A stretch of 64,000 bases of DNA from Thermoplasma sp. Kam2015. Lineage in GTDB: Archaea > Thermoplasmatota > Thermoplasmata > Thermoplasmatales > Thermoplasmataceae. A program made the position numbers and the translations under genes. The stretch lies in the NCBI RefSeq assembly GCF_003205235.1, contig NZ_QJSM01000020.1:162116-226115 (forward strand), in the 5' to 3' direction. Shown in pieces: positions 29,020 through 37,841 of the stretch (position 1 is the stretch's first letter; the number at the start of each line of letters is the position of its first letter). The notes under the pieces were generated by a model. That model did not search any database, was not told where the DNA came from, and saw only the letters and a list, made by a program, of their open reading frames with translations.

Positions 29020-30954
29020 GGAATTCGCAGATGGTTCTCGGAAAGGGATAAAAAAAGCGGAAAAGTCCGCAGGATACCCATAACCGACATCCCCTCACGT
29101 AGGACCAGTGTAGAGGTGGAACTTTTCAACAGGGAATTTGATGTCGGCTCTCCGTCATATGAGCGGATCACAAGGAATTTCAACATACTGATGGAGAACA
29201 ACGCCCTTGAGAACATTACGGACAACATGGCGGAGCTGCACAAGTACTTCAAGATAATCCAGGCGTCATGGCTCCAGTCTCTGCCAATAACGGCCCTGAC
29301 CGAGGCCTACAACAGGCTCAGCCACAGGACGCCGAACTTCATGAACAACCTGCTCAAGTACTTCCAGCTCAAGGTCCCGGAGGCGCTCGGGCTTGGTTGG
29401 GATTCCAGGGACCCACCGCCGCTCTTCAACCTCCGCTACGGCTTCCTCACCGATTCAGGCCTCTTCATCAACAAAAGCATATCACCGCTGAACCCCATGG
29501 ACGCCAACAACCCGCAGAACACAAAGCTGGACGTCCTTCCCATATCATCGCACATATACGTATCCATGGCTGAGACCGAGGAGGAAGACGGCGGCAGGAT
29601 GAAGGACGCCAGCCCGATCAGCAAACACGCCGTCCTGCTCTACAGGCCTGAGGGCACCTCCATTCTCGTTCCAATAGAGACGCTTCCCATGCCGGACCTT
29701 GTCCGCGTTCTCAAGGAAGAACTCCTCGCTTATGACACAGTGGGCGAAAAGAAGGTGCCGAAGATACTGCAGAACATGAACAAGCTCAAATGGGTCTATC
29801 ATGACACGTTCCTAAAGCTGGCGTCAAGGGGAATGCCCGCGTACAATGATATGATCCTGACGCTGAAGAATAACAGCGACGCATACAGATCCGTCATGAG
29901 CAGGGTCAAGGATGAGCAGTCGAAGAACATAGCCTTCCAGGAGATCACCGAGGACACGTTCAAGGATATGATAGATTTCGACACGAACAACAACGACAGG
30001 AGGAGAGACGGCTCCTACATACCGGCGGACAGATACATGCCCATCATATCAGGGATAGGCGTCAACTACTTCGATCTGTCAGATCCGCTGAACCCCAACG
30101 TGGTGGTGACCACCGATACGTACGGCAGGACTCAGAAAGCTGCTCTGCTCATACCCCCGCCTGATCAGGCGGCAGACGACAGGGAGCTCATGAGCGTTCT
30201 CAGAGAATACGGCTACATCGCCCCAGGAGAGAAGCCGGATCGGGACGCGCTCAACGAGTTCATAGCCAAGCTGTCCATGGTCTCCGATCTTACGGGCGTG
30301 CCTTTCAGCAAAGCCTACAGCGCCATTGCATCTGGCGATCCGGAGGACTACAAGAGCGCTTTAGACAACCTGTCCAAGGCGGGGGTGAACGTCCTCGGGC
30401 TGGCGAACAGCCTGAAGCGTATGGGCATAGATTTTCCGACCACCTATGAGGAGTTCAAGAACTTCGCCGACAAGTTCCTGTACAGCACAAAATACGTGAA
30501 CCGTGCTAGGTCTTCTAACAACGGGGCAAGGCTTCCGATGACCAGCGCCTTCGCGATCAAGAACTTCGGCGATGCGCTGCTCAACGTCATGATGAACCGC
30601 AACAGGCAGCTCATGGCCAACGCCTCATCACCTGCGGATGTGCTCAATGCGGTTCAGAACAACAGCGCCTTGCAGGCTGAATGGACCAACCTCGCAAGCC
30701 CGGTCAAATACACCGACCCAGCGAAGTACGGTGCAGAGTACATACAGAGCGTACTCGCGGAGCTGAACGAATCCCTCAAGTCGGTGGTGGACAGCGCCAC
30801 GAGGAACGACTCCGGCCAGCCGCATGGGTCGGATCAGGAGCGCGGAGGAACCGGAAATTCTGAAAAATCCATACCCGACATACTCAAGAACGTGCCCGGG
30901 ATCAATTACATAGACCATTCCATCCTGTACGGCGAGGGGTCCCGCCCAAACTGA
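29017..30954 (+). CDS. Hypothetical protein (645 aa), element operon
   Basis: Not recognised. The 645-residue protein starts MGIRRWFSERDKKSGKVRR, is soluble, and alternates charged helical parts with Pro/Asn-rich loops. No ATPase, nuclease or membrane motif was found; the C-terminal 60 residues are hydrophilic and Gly/Ser-rich. ATG 29017 is preferred to GTG 29002 because the promoter-start block shared with 51768 ends in this ATG. The stop overlaps the next ATG (TGATG). It leads a three-gene operon and its size and place make a structural or particle role possible, unproven. GC looks higher than in the core genes. Confidence 0.75.
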   Translation: MGIRRWFSERDKKSGKVRRIPITDIPSRRTSVEVELFNREFDVGSPSYERITRNFNILMENNALENITDNMAELHKYFKIIQASWLQSLPITALTEAYNRLSHRTPNFMNNLLKYFQLKVPEALGLGWDSRDPPPLFNLRYGFLTDSGLFINKSISPLNPMDANNPQNTKLDVLPISSHIYVSMAETEEEDGGRMKDASPISKHAVLLYRPEGTSILVPIETLPMPDLVRVLKEELLAYDTVGEKKVPKILQNMNKLKWVYHDTFLKLASRGMPAYNDMILTLKNNSDAYRSVMSRVKDEQSKNIAFQEITEDTFKDMIDFDTNNNDRRRDGSYIPADRYMPIISGIGVNYFDLSDPLNPNVVVTTDTYGRTQKAALLIPPPDQAADDRELMSVLREYGYIAPGEKPDRDALNEFIAKLSMVSDLTGVPFSKAYSAIASGDPEDYKSALDNLSKAGVNVLGLANSLKRMGIDFPTTYEEFKNFADKFLYSTKYVNRARSSNNGARLPMTSAFAIKNFGDALLNVMMNRNRQLMANASSPADVLNAVQNNSALQAEWTNLASPVKYTDPAKYGAEYIQSVLAELNESLKSVVDSATRNDSGQPHGSDQERGGTGNSEKSIPDILKNVPGINYIDHSILYGEGSRPN

Positions 30955-31574
30955 TGGGGGGAGTCATACACGGTGTGGCTCCCCCAGCTCCAACAGCATC
31001 AGGCAGGACGCAGCCCAGTTCAGCCGTGTCCAGCATGACTGAACGCCCCATGTCATCGTCTTCGACGACTAGGCCCCAGCCTCCCCAGCAGCAGTCTGAA
31101 CCGCAGAGGGTTTATATCAAGGCGTCCACCGAGCACGGTTCAGGCAGCGACTCTGAGCTTGCAGACCAGGTCTATTCTAACATCAGCGCCCTCAGGGACA
31201 AGCTGTCCGGCAGCCCTGACGAGGCGAAGAGGCGCCTAGACCGGTTCATCAGGGAGGCCCAGAAGATCAGCACTGGCAATTTCTATCTGGACGTCAGCAC
31301 TCCGGACAACGCCACAAGGCTGGTGCAGAGGCTGGCGAGGCTTCCGTCTGAAGACCAGAGGCCTGAGGACCTGTTCTACGGCCTTGTCCGGAAGATAGGC
31401 AATACCCCTGGCCCGTCTTCGCCGAAGCCGGACGATTACGAGGCGCTCCTGACCGAGCTAAGGTCTGCGGCTCAGTCCACGGGGGCTTTCACGCCAGACG
31501 TCATAAGGAAGCTCTATTCAGCGGGCGCTAGTGAGGACGATTCCGATGTGTACGAGCAGTATTATGGGAGGTGA
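30954..31574 (+). CDS. Hypothetical protein, Pro/Ser-rich N-terminus (206 aa)
   Basis: Not recognised. The first 60 residues are low-complexity Pro/Ser/Thr/Gln (PSSAVSSMTERPMSSSSTTR), likely disordered. Residues 70-206 are helical and charged (SELADQVYSNISALRDKLSG). Its ATG overlaps the upstream stop (TGATG), so it is translated with the 645-residue protein. Five bases separate it from the next gene. Confidence 0.72.
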   Translation: MGGVIHGVAPPAPTASGRTQPSSAVSSMTERPMSSSSTTRPQPPQQQSEPQRVYIKASTEHGSGSDSELADQVYSNISALRDKLSGSPDEAKRRLDRFIREAQKISTGNFYLDVSTPDNATRLVQRLARLPSEDQRPEDLFYGLVRKIGNTPGPSSPKPDDYEALLTELRSAAQSTGAFTPDVIRKLYSAGASEDDSDVYEQYYGR

Positions 31575-31578
31575 TTGA

Positions 31579-32610
31579 ATGGTTGAATTCAGGACTAAGA
31601 AGAGGAGCGACGGGACAAACGTCAGATACCCCCTCGCCACTGGCGGCATGTCCAGGGCCAGGGCGGAGCGTGTGGCTCAGATGCTTAGAGAGTCGTATCC
31701 CTATGAGCGCGTTCACGTGGCCTACGTGGGGAAGATGGGCAACGAAAAGCTCTACGCCCCATTCATTTCCTACATGTACGAGGACATAAAGAAATGGCTC
31801 CCTATTGAGGATGAATCCATGGAGAAGACCATACCTGAAGAGGCGTCCTCCATCATGAAGGATATGGGCGACATGAACTTCGCCCTGTTCGGAAAGGATT
31901 CTACCATATTCTTCGGCCGGAACGGCATGATGAACAGCGAGAAGGGCGGCATAGCATACCTCATGAAGTTTGATATACCCAATCCTGAGCAGCGCGTAGT
32001 CTGGATAGACGGGAAAAGAGAGGCAAAGGACGGCATAGACCGCACATCGAAGATCGATCTGTCGTCGATCATCGAGAAGATAGCTCAGGAAGAATCGCTC
32101 ATCAGGGGCATGCAGGACCAGGTCGTCCCGCTGGGTTCGCTGGACATGGACAGGATCTCGGACGCGATCAGATACATGCCCTCTGAGACCATGATCGAGG
32201 TGGAACAGACAAAGGACGCCATAATAATGCTGCCGTACAATAGTGCGGGAGGCGCCCTGACCCTGAACTTCAACGATGAATACCACCTCCATCTGCTCCA
32301 GGCAAGCATGGGGCTCAGGGAAAAAGCGGGCTCTCTCAGCGACCTGAAGCACAACATAGCCTTTGTGAAGGCAGGGGACCTTAAAGCGGTCGTAAATGCA
32401 TTCAAGAAGAGCAACGCCAACGCAGCCCTGCTGTCCATCAATTCTGGGAACGACCCGCTCGTGGTCGATTTTGGCATCTATTCTATCCCAAAGTACACAT
32501 ACGGCGCATCTGAAAAAAAGAAGATTGGGACGTTCTCGGCCTTCATAGAGCAGGTCGCACAAACAGCCGATGCGAAGACCTTCACCGACGTCTCAGGCAT
32601 GCTCAGCTGA
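31579..32610 (+). CDS. Hypothetical protein, possible clamp-like C-terminal half (343 aa)
   Basis: Not firmly recognised. An N-terminal alpha/beta part starts MVEFRTKKRSDGTNVRYPL. From about residue 180 the pattern recalls a sliding-clamp domain: GSLDMDRISDAIRYM like a clamp strand-helix, and later DLKAVVNAFKKSNANAALLS followed by SGNDPLVVDF, close in form to the PCNA end (YL..MV.AI..S....L.LGND.PL.L.F). The usual ending LAPRI is absent. It closes the three-gene rightward operon and overlaps the DUF1643 gene tail to tail by 18 bp. Confidence 0.7.
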   Translation: MVEFRTKKRSDGTNVRYPLATGGMSRARAERVAQMLRESYPYERVHVAYVGKMGNEKLYAPFISYMYEDIKKWLPIEDESMEKTIPEEASSIMKDMGDMNFALFGKDSTIFFGRNGMMNSEKGGIAYLMKFDIPNPEQRVVWIDGKREAKDGIDRTSKIDLSSIIEKIAQEESLIRGMQDQVVPLGSLDMDRISDAIRYMPSETMIEVEQTKDAIIMLPYNSAGGALTLNFNDEYHLHLLQASMGLREKAGSLSDLKHNIAFVKAGDLKAVVNAFKKSNANAALLSINSGNDPLVVDFGIYSIPKYTYGASEKKKIGTFSAFIEQVAQTADAKTFTDVSGMLS

Positions 32611-33117
32611 GGCGCCGATCTCTTTCGGGACAGCACTGCCGGGCAGGTACAGCGGGTGCTTCGGGGTGCCGTCCGAATTCAGCCCAAGGGCAAAAGGGTG
32701 CGGGACCATCCTGAGGACGGCCTCCCCCCTGCCCATTAATTTTCCATGAGAACCCCAGCCCACAACGGTGGTTTCGGCTTTCCCGATCATTTCCAGTATT
32801 TTTCTGTCATTCTCCGGCCCAACTGGATCTTCGGCGCGGTACAGATCTCTCGGATCGGTGCTCCGTAGCGCGAAGATGTTGCCGACGAGCATGCCACCGT
32901 AGCCCCATTTCTTTGCATAGTTCCTGCATCGGGTCAGCGTAGGATCCAAGCGGAATTCGTCCGCGGTGCTTGGGTTCAATAGCAAAAAGAGGACGACCGG
33001 CTTCTTTGGATCCCAGATCCGCCACAGGGTGTAGCGGTATCGCCCATCAGGGCTGAATTCCGCTCCAGATGCCTGGGGGAAGCCGACATCAAGTACCATC
33101 GTTTTCATCGCCGTCAT
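32593..33117 (-). CDS. DUF1643-family protein
   Basis: A 174-residue protein with the DUF1643 pattern: RYRYTLWRIWDP near the N-terminus, LLLNPSTADEFRLDPTLTRC with the NPS-A-x4-DPT motif, NIFALRSTDPRDL, WGSHGK and the C-terminal HPLYLP. The family is widespread in phages and bacteria and its function is not established. The 5' end overlaps the upstream gene by 29 bp; ATGs at 33108 and 33099 are alternatives. It is the last gene of a leftward MoxR-VWA set. Confidence 0.85.
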   Translation of the reverse strand: MTAMKTMVLDVGFPQASGAEFSPDGRYRYTLWRIWDPKKPVVLFLLLNPSTADEFRLDPTLTRCRNYAKKWGYGGMLVGNIFALRSTDPRDLYRAEDPVGPENDRKILEMIGKAETTVVGWGSHGKLMGRGEAVLRMVPHPFALGLNSDGTPKHPLYLPGSAVPKEIGASAEHA

Positions 33118-34000
33118 CCTCGCTCAGGTCCTCCCCCAGCGCAGCAAACATGGATCTAAGCTTAATCTCCGTCGCCTCCTTTTCACCCAGTACGGTCGAT
33201 AGGTCTTCCACGGTCTTTTTGTCCCTCTCCACGCTCTCCTTTGTCTTGTAGTACCTTTTGCCTTTCTTCACTGCAAGGTCTTTCAGCTTCTCTATTTTTC
33301 CCTGAAGGTCGGTGATCAGCTTCTCATACTGCATCTTCAGGTTCGCCATCATCTTCTTTTTCTGCATCTCCATGATGGATCTGGCCTCGGGGGAGTTGGC
33401 GCCGATCTTTGCTATCAACTCGCCCATATCGCCGCCCATGAGCCATGACAGGACGGGGACTGTCCGCATCTCAAGATCCATGAACTCCGAGTCCGACGGA
33501 AGCAGCTTCAGCACCTGATCCTTAGGTATCATTATCTTGTTTCTCCTATAGTCGCGCTCCACGTAGGCCTCCCAGTTCTTCATCAGGTCTTCAAAGGTGT
33601 TCTTCCTGAATTCCCCAAACCGCTTGGATACCTCTATGAATTTGTCCTGCACGGCCTTCAGATCCGATTCATGTACGACGTAGTGCTTGCCGTCGATCTT
33701 GAATGAAGACACCCTCCTGAGCGTGCGGTAGAAATCCACCCTCATCTCATCGAGGGCCACCCTCTGATCCTTGTGAAGGAGGAAGTACCGTTCCAGCAGC
33801 CTCCCCTCTTCGCTGGATGCAGATATGCCGGCTCCTTTTATCCTCAGGGAAACCATATAGTATTCCTTGAGCGGGTCCTGGTCTGCAGTACCCACATCGG
33901 GTTCCTTTACTTCCGCATCGATGTCCGCATCGATGTCTTCATCCTCGTCCACCTTTTCCTCTTCCCCCATTCCATTTCCGTCTTCCGTCTCATCCACCAT
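33089..34000 (-). CDS. Acidic coiled-coil protein (303 aa), MoxR-VWA operon
   Basis: Not recognised. The first 45 residues are extremely acidic (EEEKVDEDEDIDADIDAEV), the middle is helical, and residues 215-290 form a likely coiled coil (MEMQKKKMMANLKMQYEKLI and onward). Three bases separate it from the VWA gene, so the two are probably co-translated. In MoxR-VWA systems a third protein often acts as client or adaptor; that role here is inference. Confidence 0.72.
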   Translation of the reverse strand: MVDETEDGNGMGEEEKVDEDEDIDADIDAEVKEPDVGTADQDPLKEYYMVSLRIKGAGISASSEEGRLLERYFLLHKDQRVALDEMRVDFYRTLRRVSSFKIDGKHYVVHESDLKAVQDKFIEVSKRFGEFRKNTFEDLMKNWEAYVERDYRRNKIMIPKDQVLKLLPSDSEFMDLEMRTVPVLSWLMGGDMGELIAKIGANSPEARSIMEMQKKKMMANLKMQYEKLITDLQGKIEKLKDLAVKKGKRYYKTKESVERDKKTVEDLSTVLGEKEATEIKLRSMFAALGEDLSEDDGDENDGT

Positions 34001-34003
34001 TTC

Positions 34004-35269
34004 TTACACCTCCACCAGGACGTTTCCCTCTTCAAACCTTTTGATATGGCTGCACCTGTACCTCTTCTCCAGCTCCGCATTTTTCGTATCTATGAAAATG
34101 AAGCGTATGTCCCTGCGCGGGAAAACGCTTACAGAGTCTATGCCGTCCGTTATTACCGCATACACAGGCCCATCTCCTTTACTGTCTATGTCCTCCATGA
34201 CCCTGTCTATGGTCGTTCCGCCGGAAGCTCTTATGCTGAGCAGGCCCCTCAGTATATCTTCCGGATCGGTATACTCCTCCGAGAGTTCGGTATCGAAGAA
34301 CTTTACCGCAACCTTCCCACCGCCCCTTTGGGCGCTGAGGAGAAACGCTATGGCCACAGCAGCAGCTCCGGCTATCTTTTCTATCTGCCCCACTGGAGAG
34401 TCTATGGCCCCCATCATACTGCCGCTTTTGTCTATGTAGATATGATAGTCCAAGGACGAAGCCATTCTACTGTTTACAACCGCATTCAGCGTTGCCATCC
34501 TGTAATCCTCTATTTCGTCAGGGTAGGCGTACTCGATCCTGTTCAGATCCAGGATATCAGCGTACCTCTCCATCTTCTTGATCGATATGGGAAGACCATG
34601 ATACCCTTCAAGCCTGTCCTCCATATCCTGCGTGTCAATGGACTGCAGCATCTTGAGGACGTTCAGGATGATTGATGAGGAAAGCATGCGCCTTGCATCA
34701 TCGATATCTTCAAACTTGAAGGCCGGTATGCCTATGTGGGAAAAGCCTGCCACCAGGCGCCCCATCTGCTGGTTTTCCATGTTTGCCTCCTCCAATGCCT
34801 TGGCGACAGCATTCTGGTCTAAGCTGCCTATGTCCACATCCGTGAGGCCGTTGGAGGCTGTAGAGGCGTCTGGCTGGCCTCCGGACTGGCTGTCCTGCGG
34901 TCCGTTTTTCCCAGATCCGTCCTGCTGTCCTCCGTTTCCGCTCTTCTTCTCCCTGTCCTTCAGTTCAAATATATGGTAGAGCGCGTTCTGAGCGGAGAGG
35001 TAGGCAAGCCTCGAGAGGTATGCGACCTTTTCGTTGCTCTTTCTGTACTCAACGCTGTCATATTCCTTTTGCAGGACAGGTTTCCAGCTCTTGTTGGAGA
35101 GCGGATTGAACTTTAGATCCGGCCACGGCCTGCGGTACATGTTGTAGAGGTCAAATAGGAATTCCCTGTCGGTCTTGAGGCCATATTCCGCGAGATAATC
35201 CGACAGCCTCTCGGCATTGATCAGCCCCACGCGGTTCGTATAGTCATCTATGAATACATGCCTGTTCAT
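34004..35269 (-). CDS. VWA-domain protein (CoxE/ViaA-like)
   Basis: A 421-residue protein. The N-terminal 240 residues are helical with a Gly/Ser/Gln-rich linker (about 120-150, SGNGGQQDGSGKNGPQDSQS). The C-terminal von Willebrand A domain begins YHIYIDKSGSM, the MIDAS metal site DxSxS, with SGGTTI and ITDG as the remaining MIDAS parts. VWA proteins of this kind work with MoxR AAA+ ATPases to remodel protein complexes. Start overlaps the MoxR stop by four bases. Confidence 0.85.
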   Translation of the reverse strand: MNRHVFIDDYTNRVGLINAERLSDYLAEYGLKTDREFLFDLYNMYRRPWPDLKFNPLSNKSWKPVLQKEYDSVEYRKSNEKVAYLSRLAYLSAQNALYHIFELKDREKKSGNGGQQDGSGKNGPQDSQSGGQPDASTASNGLTDVDIGSLDQNAVAKALEEANMENQQMGRLVAGFSHIGIPAFKFEDIDDARRMLSSSIILNVLKMLQSIDTQDMEDRLEGYHGLPISIKKMERYADILDLNRIEYAYPDEIEDYRMATLNAVVNSRMASSLDYHIYIDKSGSMMGAIDSPVGQIEKIAGAAAVAIAFLLSAQRGGGKVAVKFFDTELSEEYTDPEDILRGLLSIRASGGTTIDRVMEDIDSKGDGPVYAVITDGIDSVSVFPRRDIRFIFIDTKNAELEKRYRCSHIKRFEEGNVLVEV

Positions 35270-36423
35270 TTTTTCGCCGCCTTGTCAATGATGCTCTGCG
35301 TCTGCTTGATCGCTTCCATTATGCTCTCTTCCCTCTTCACCATCATTTCTATCTCGTTCCTGTAAAGATCGAACTTTCCGCTCTTGATCAGATCCTGCAA
35401 CATGTTCATAGATTCGTACGCAAGCTCCTTGGCCTTTTTGAGTTCGCCGGCTCCCAGGGCTGCGGTCGCCTCTTCTATCTTCTCCTGTGCTATGGTGAGC
35501 TCCTTTGGATATAGTGTTTCAATGGCCTTCTCGAACGTGCCCATGGCCGAAGGATCATCAACGAGGTATCTCGCCATTATAATGGCCGCTTTGCGTGGCG
35601 TCTGGTCGAAGATCAGAGAGTATGCCGAGACGACCGCTGGAAAGTACCCGATGTTTTCATCGACCCCGACAGCCATCCTATCTGATACCGATATTCCCTC
35701 GCCCCTCAGGAGCGATACGACCTCGCCTATGGAGTCCGCAACCGAATCGGCATTCTGTCTGAGATAGTCCTGAACGGCTTTTTTCGCCATCATAATGTCA
35801 TCGATGGATACCACCGTCCTTTTCTCCCTGGCCTTGTTCACGTTGAGCCTCACCGTCTTCGGTATGAGGTCGGTGCTGATAGGGTTGACAAAGGCTTTTA
35901 TGGCAAATCTATCGTACAGGGCGCGCAGGTCTGAGGACTGAGGTATCTCATTTGAAGCCGAGAATATTGATATTGCGGGGATATCTATGACAGATCCATC
36001 GAAATCGACTATCATCCTCTCGTTCATGGCGTTCAGGAGCGCATTCAGCGTTGCAGAAGACGCTTTGAACAGCTCGTCAAGGAAGACTATGTTTGAGTCC
36101 GGCATCCATGAACCGTGCATCCTTTTGAACGTGCCGTTCTTGAAAGCTATTGGGTCTATTGGGCCTAGCAGCTCGTCAGGCGTTGTGTATTTTGTCATGA
36201 GGTAGTAGAAGAAGCGCCCGCCGTCAATCTTTGACGCCAGAGACCTGATCAGCGAGGACTTTGCCACGCCGGGTTCACCTATGAAAACAAGGTTTGCGCT
36301 GCTCGCCAGAGCAGTGACGGCAAGCTGGGATTCCACATCACGCCCAACGAATTCGGCAGACACAGCGTCCGCCAGAGCACGCATTTTCGCTACCGCATCA
36401 AGCGGCCTCGATTTTTCAACCTC
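35266..36423 (-). CDS. MoxR-family AAA+ ATPase
   Basis: An ATPase of 385 residues from the chosen start. Walker A GEPGVAKSSL, Walker B NIVFLDELFKAS, sensor-1 region SIFSASNEIPQSSDLRALYDRF and the MoxR-type downstream helices are visible. Partner of the VWA protein next to it. In-frame ATG 36480 would add 19 residues overlapping a TATA-like AAAGTTAATATAC, so ATG 36423 is favoured, but this is uncertain. MoxR and VWA pairs are common in cells (RavA-ViaA) and also occur in archaeal bicaudaviruses. Confidence 0.88.
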   Translation of the reverse strand, partial: EVEKSRPLDAVAKMRALADAVSAEFVGRDVESQLAVTALASSANLVFIGEPGVAKSSLIRSLASKIDGGRFFYYLMTKYTTPDELLGPIDPIAFKNGTFKRMHGSWMPDSNIVFLDELFKASSATLNALLNAMNERMIVDFDGSVIDIPAISIFSASNEIPQSSDLRALYDRFAIKAFVNPISTDLIPKTVRLNVNKAREKRTVVSIDDIMMAKKAVQDYLRQNADSVADSIGEVVSLLRGEGISVSDRMAVGVDENIGYFPAVVSAYSLIFDQTPRKAAIIMARYLVDDPSAMGTFEKAIETLYPKELTIAQEKIEEATAALGAGELKKAKELAYESMNMLQDLIKSGKFDLYRNEIEMMVKREESIMEAIKQTQSIIDKAAKK

Positions 36424-36593
36424 CATCTTTTCCACGTCATGGCATAATGCCTGCTTGTATATTAACTTTTTCTGTATCATTTTTTATGAAGACATTGGTA
36501 AGAAGCCTAAATCTGAAAACTGAAAAATATTGCTACACGTGTATCAATTTTTATTCGAGTTCGATTCAGCTGAGGATCAGTCAACGTAACGCA
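36424..36593. other. Spacer with MoxR promoter, between divergent signals
   Basis: No gene. Leftward TATA-like AAAGTTAATATAC lies at about 36457-36469 for the MoxR gene. The rest of the gap up to 36729 holds two terminator-like hairpins for the leftward array. Confidence 0.4.
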
Positions 36594-36628
36594 AAAGGGG
36601 GAACCGCCACAGGGACGATTCCCCCTTT
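36594..36628 (-). terminator. Hairpin terminator-like repeat, copy 1
   Basis: Read leftward: AAAGGGGGAA, a 15-base loop, TTCCCCC, then TTTTGCGTTAC. One of three related hairpins (others at 36669 and 48585), each followed by TTTTGCGTTA. It lies downstream of the last array gene. Confidence 0.55.
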
Positions 36629-36668
36629 ATGCTGTATTCTTTATTTTTATGTTCATGTAACGCAAAAA

Positions 36669-36694
36669 GGGGAGCCACCTTGCGATGACTCCCC
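36669..36694 (-). terminator. Hairpin terminator-like repeat, copy 2
   Basis: Stem GGGGAG/CTCCCC followed leftward by TTTTTGCGTTAC. It is the first hairpin met by transcription leaving the 36730 gene. Confidence 0.55.
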
Positions 36695-36729
36695 TTCAAA
36701 TTCTACCTCCATCGGCAACAGAAATTATC

Positions 36730-37461
36730 TCATTTTTTCAGGTTAAGATCAAAGATCCCTGGGAAAGCCTTGGACATGCGGAGCATGAATTCATCATCCC
36801 CTTCGAGATCGAATTTCCCATTTGGGAATATGAATTTCAGGCGCGATCTGACGCACTCAAGCTTTATGGCAAGTGCGGTCTGCGGGTCATAATCTGCTCC
36901 CTGTATGTATCGTTCGCACTGCCCAGGTACTTCCTTGTAATCCAGAAAGTCCGTGGGCTTCATCAGGAAGTCTATGAGATTAGACATACCCTTGACCAGA
37001 TCCATAAAGTAGAGTGCGAAGAAATCCTCCTTTGTTTTTCTCCCTCCGTAGTCCGGCCAGAAACCTACCCATTTCGGCAGGTCTTTCCCGTCTTCATCTT
37101 TGATCACCATGTGTCTGTTGAACACCCATTCAACTCTGTTTCCGTCTGTCTCAAACAGGTCTCTTGCGATCGCCCTGAACACGCTCTCGGCGAGCAGGGT
37201 CAGAAAGTCGTTGACCTGTTTCAGCCCTTTAATATGGGCATCTTCTTCCACTTTATCCACTTCTTTCGACAGCTCTTCAATGTATTTTCCTTTATGGAGG
37301 TCAGCCTCTTCATAATAGGCTGCCTGCAGATCTCTCAATATTTTGAACGGACTAACTGCGGGATGAATTGGTCTTGCCTCACCCTGCAGTATCCAGCCAT
37401 ATTTTTCAACGGTTTCTTTATTGCTCAGTATTCCGGTTTTTTCAATCTTATCTCTATTCAG
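36730..37461 (-). CDS. Hypothetical protein (243 aa), apparent CTG start
   Basis: Not recognised; soluble, charged, with Trp/Tyr-rich central part (WVFNRHMVIKDEDGKDLP then KWVGFWPDYGGRKTK). The frame is open well upstream of the first ordinary start (TTG 37338), and the extra part (NRDKIEKTGILSNKETVEKY...) looks coding. GAGGTG lies seven bases before a CTG at 37461, while nothing resembling a Shine-Dalgarno box precedes TTG 37338. A CTG start, coupled to a 15-codon ORF ending at 37463, is therefore proposed. If wrong, the gene is 36730-37338 (202 residues). Last gene of the leftward array. Confidence 0.6.
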   Translation of the reverse strand: MNRDKIEKTGILSNKETVEKYGWILQGEARPIHPAVSPFKILRDLQAAYYEEADLHKGKYIEELSKEVDKVEEDAHIKGLKQVNDFLTLLAESVFRAIARDLFETDGNRVEWVFNRHMVIKDEDGKDLPKWVGFWPDYGGRKTKEDFFALYFMDLVKGMSNLIDFLMKPTDFLDYKEVPGQCERYIQGADYDPQTALAIKLECVRSRLKFIFPNGKFDLEGDDEFMLRMSKAFPGIFDLNLKK

Positions 37462-37573
37462 ATCAACTCACCTCTTTGTTGAGCAGGCTCTGCTTTACCC
37501 GCCACCGCATCCTCTCTCGAGGGGAGCACCTGCCTGGGTGGCATATAAAAAATAAACATAGAAAGAGTCTTGA

Positions 37574-37771
37574 TCAGTCCTCAGTCCATACGGGCTTTTT
37601 GTTTATCCACAGCGTGGCTTTGCCTGTATCATTGGGTATGTTCAGCCTAACGCTTATGGTCTTCATATCCTCTTGCTCCACGATCAGGGCTATATCTATG
37701 TATCTGCTTCCCGTGATTTGCTTTCCCTTCTTCGCCCTATCGGATCGGGCGTACATTGATAATTTTGCCAT
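37574..37771 (-). CDS. Hypothetical array protein (65 aa)
   Basis: Not recognised. Starts MAKLSMYARSDRAKKGKQI; the rest has beta-rich character (RYIDIALIVEQEDMKTISVR then ATLWINKKPVWTED). Preceded by the array leader hairpin (37777-37810, loop CGAGGAG type) with GGGAGGT five bases before ATG, which supports this small frame as real. Confidence 0.65.
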   Translation of the reverse strand: MAKLSMYARSDRAKKGKQITGSRYIDIALIVEQEDMKTISVRLNIPNDTGKATLWINKKPVWTED

Positions 37772-37841
37772 CTTCTACCTCCCACTTCTCCTCGAAGGGC
37801 AACAAAAAAGGATCACAAATATGTGTTCCCCCGAAAAAAAT

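Noticed and set aside
31528..32562. Long reverse open frame (344 codons) opposite the 31579 gene
   Set aside because: His/Val/Leu-rich shadow frame of a higher-GC gene; the plus-strand gene fits the operon and has tight spacing to its neighbours.
33773..34675. Plus-strand 300-codon frame opposite the coiled-coil and VWA genes
   Set aside because: Shadow of the leftward operon; VWA motifs and the four-base overlap with MoxR prove the other strand.
36685..37482. Plus-strand 265-codon frame opposite the last array gene
   Set aside because: Phe/Cys-rich shadow. The reverse frame has a Shine-Dalgarno box and normal composition.
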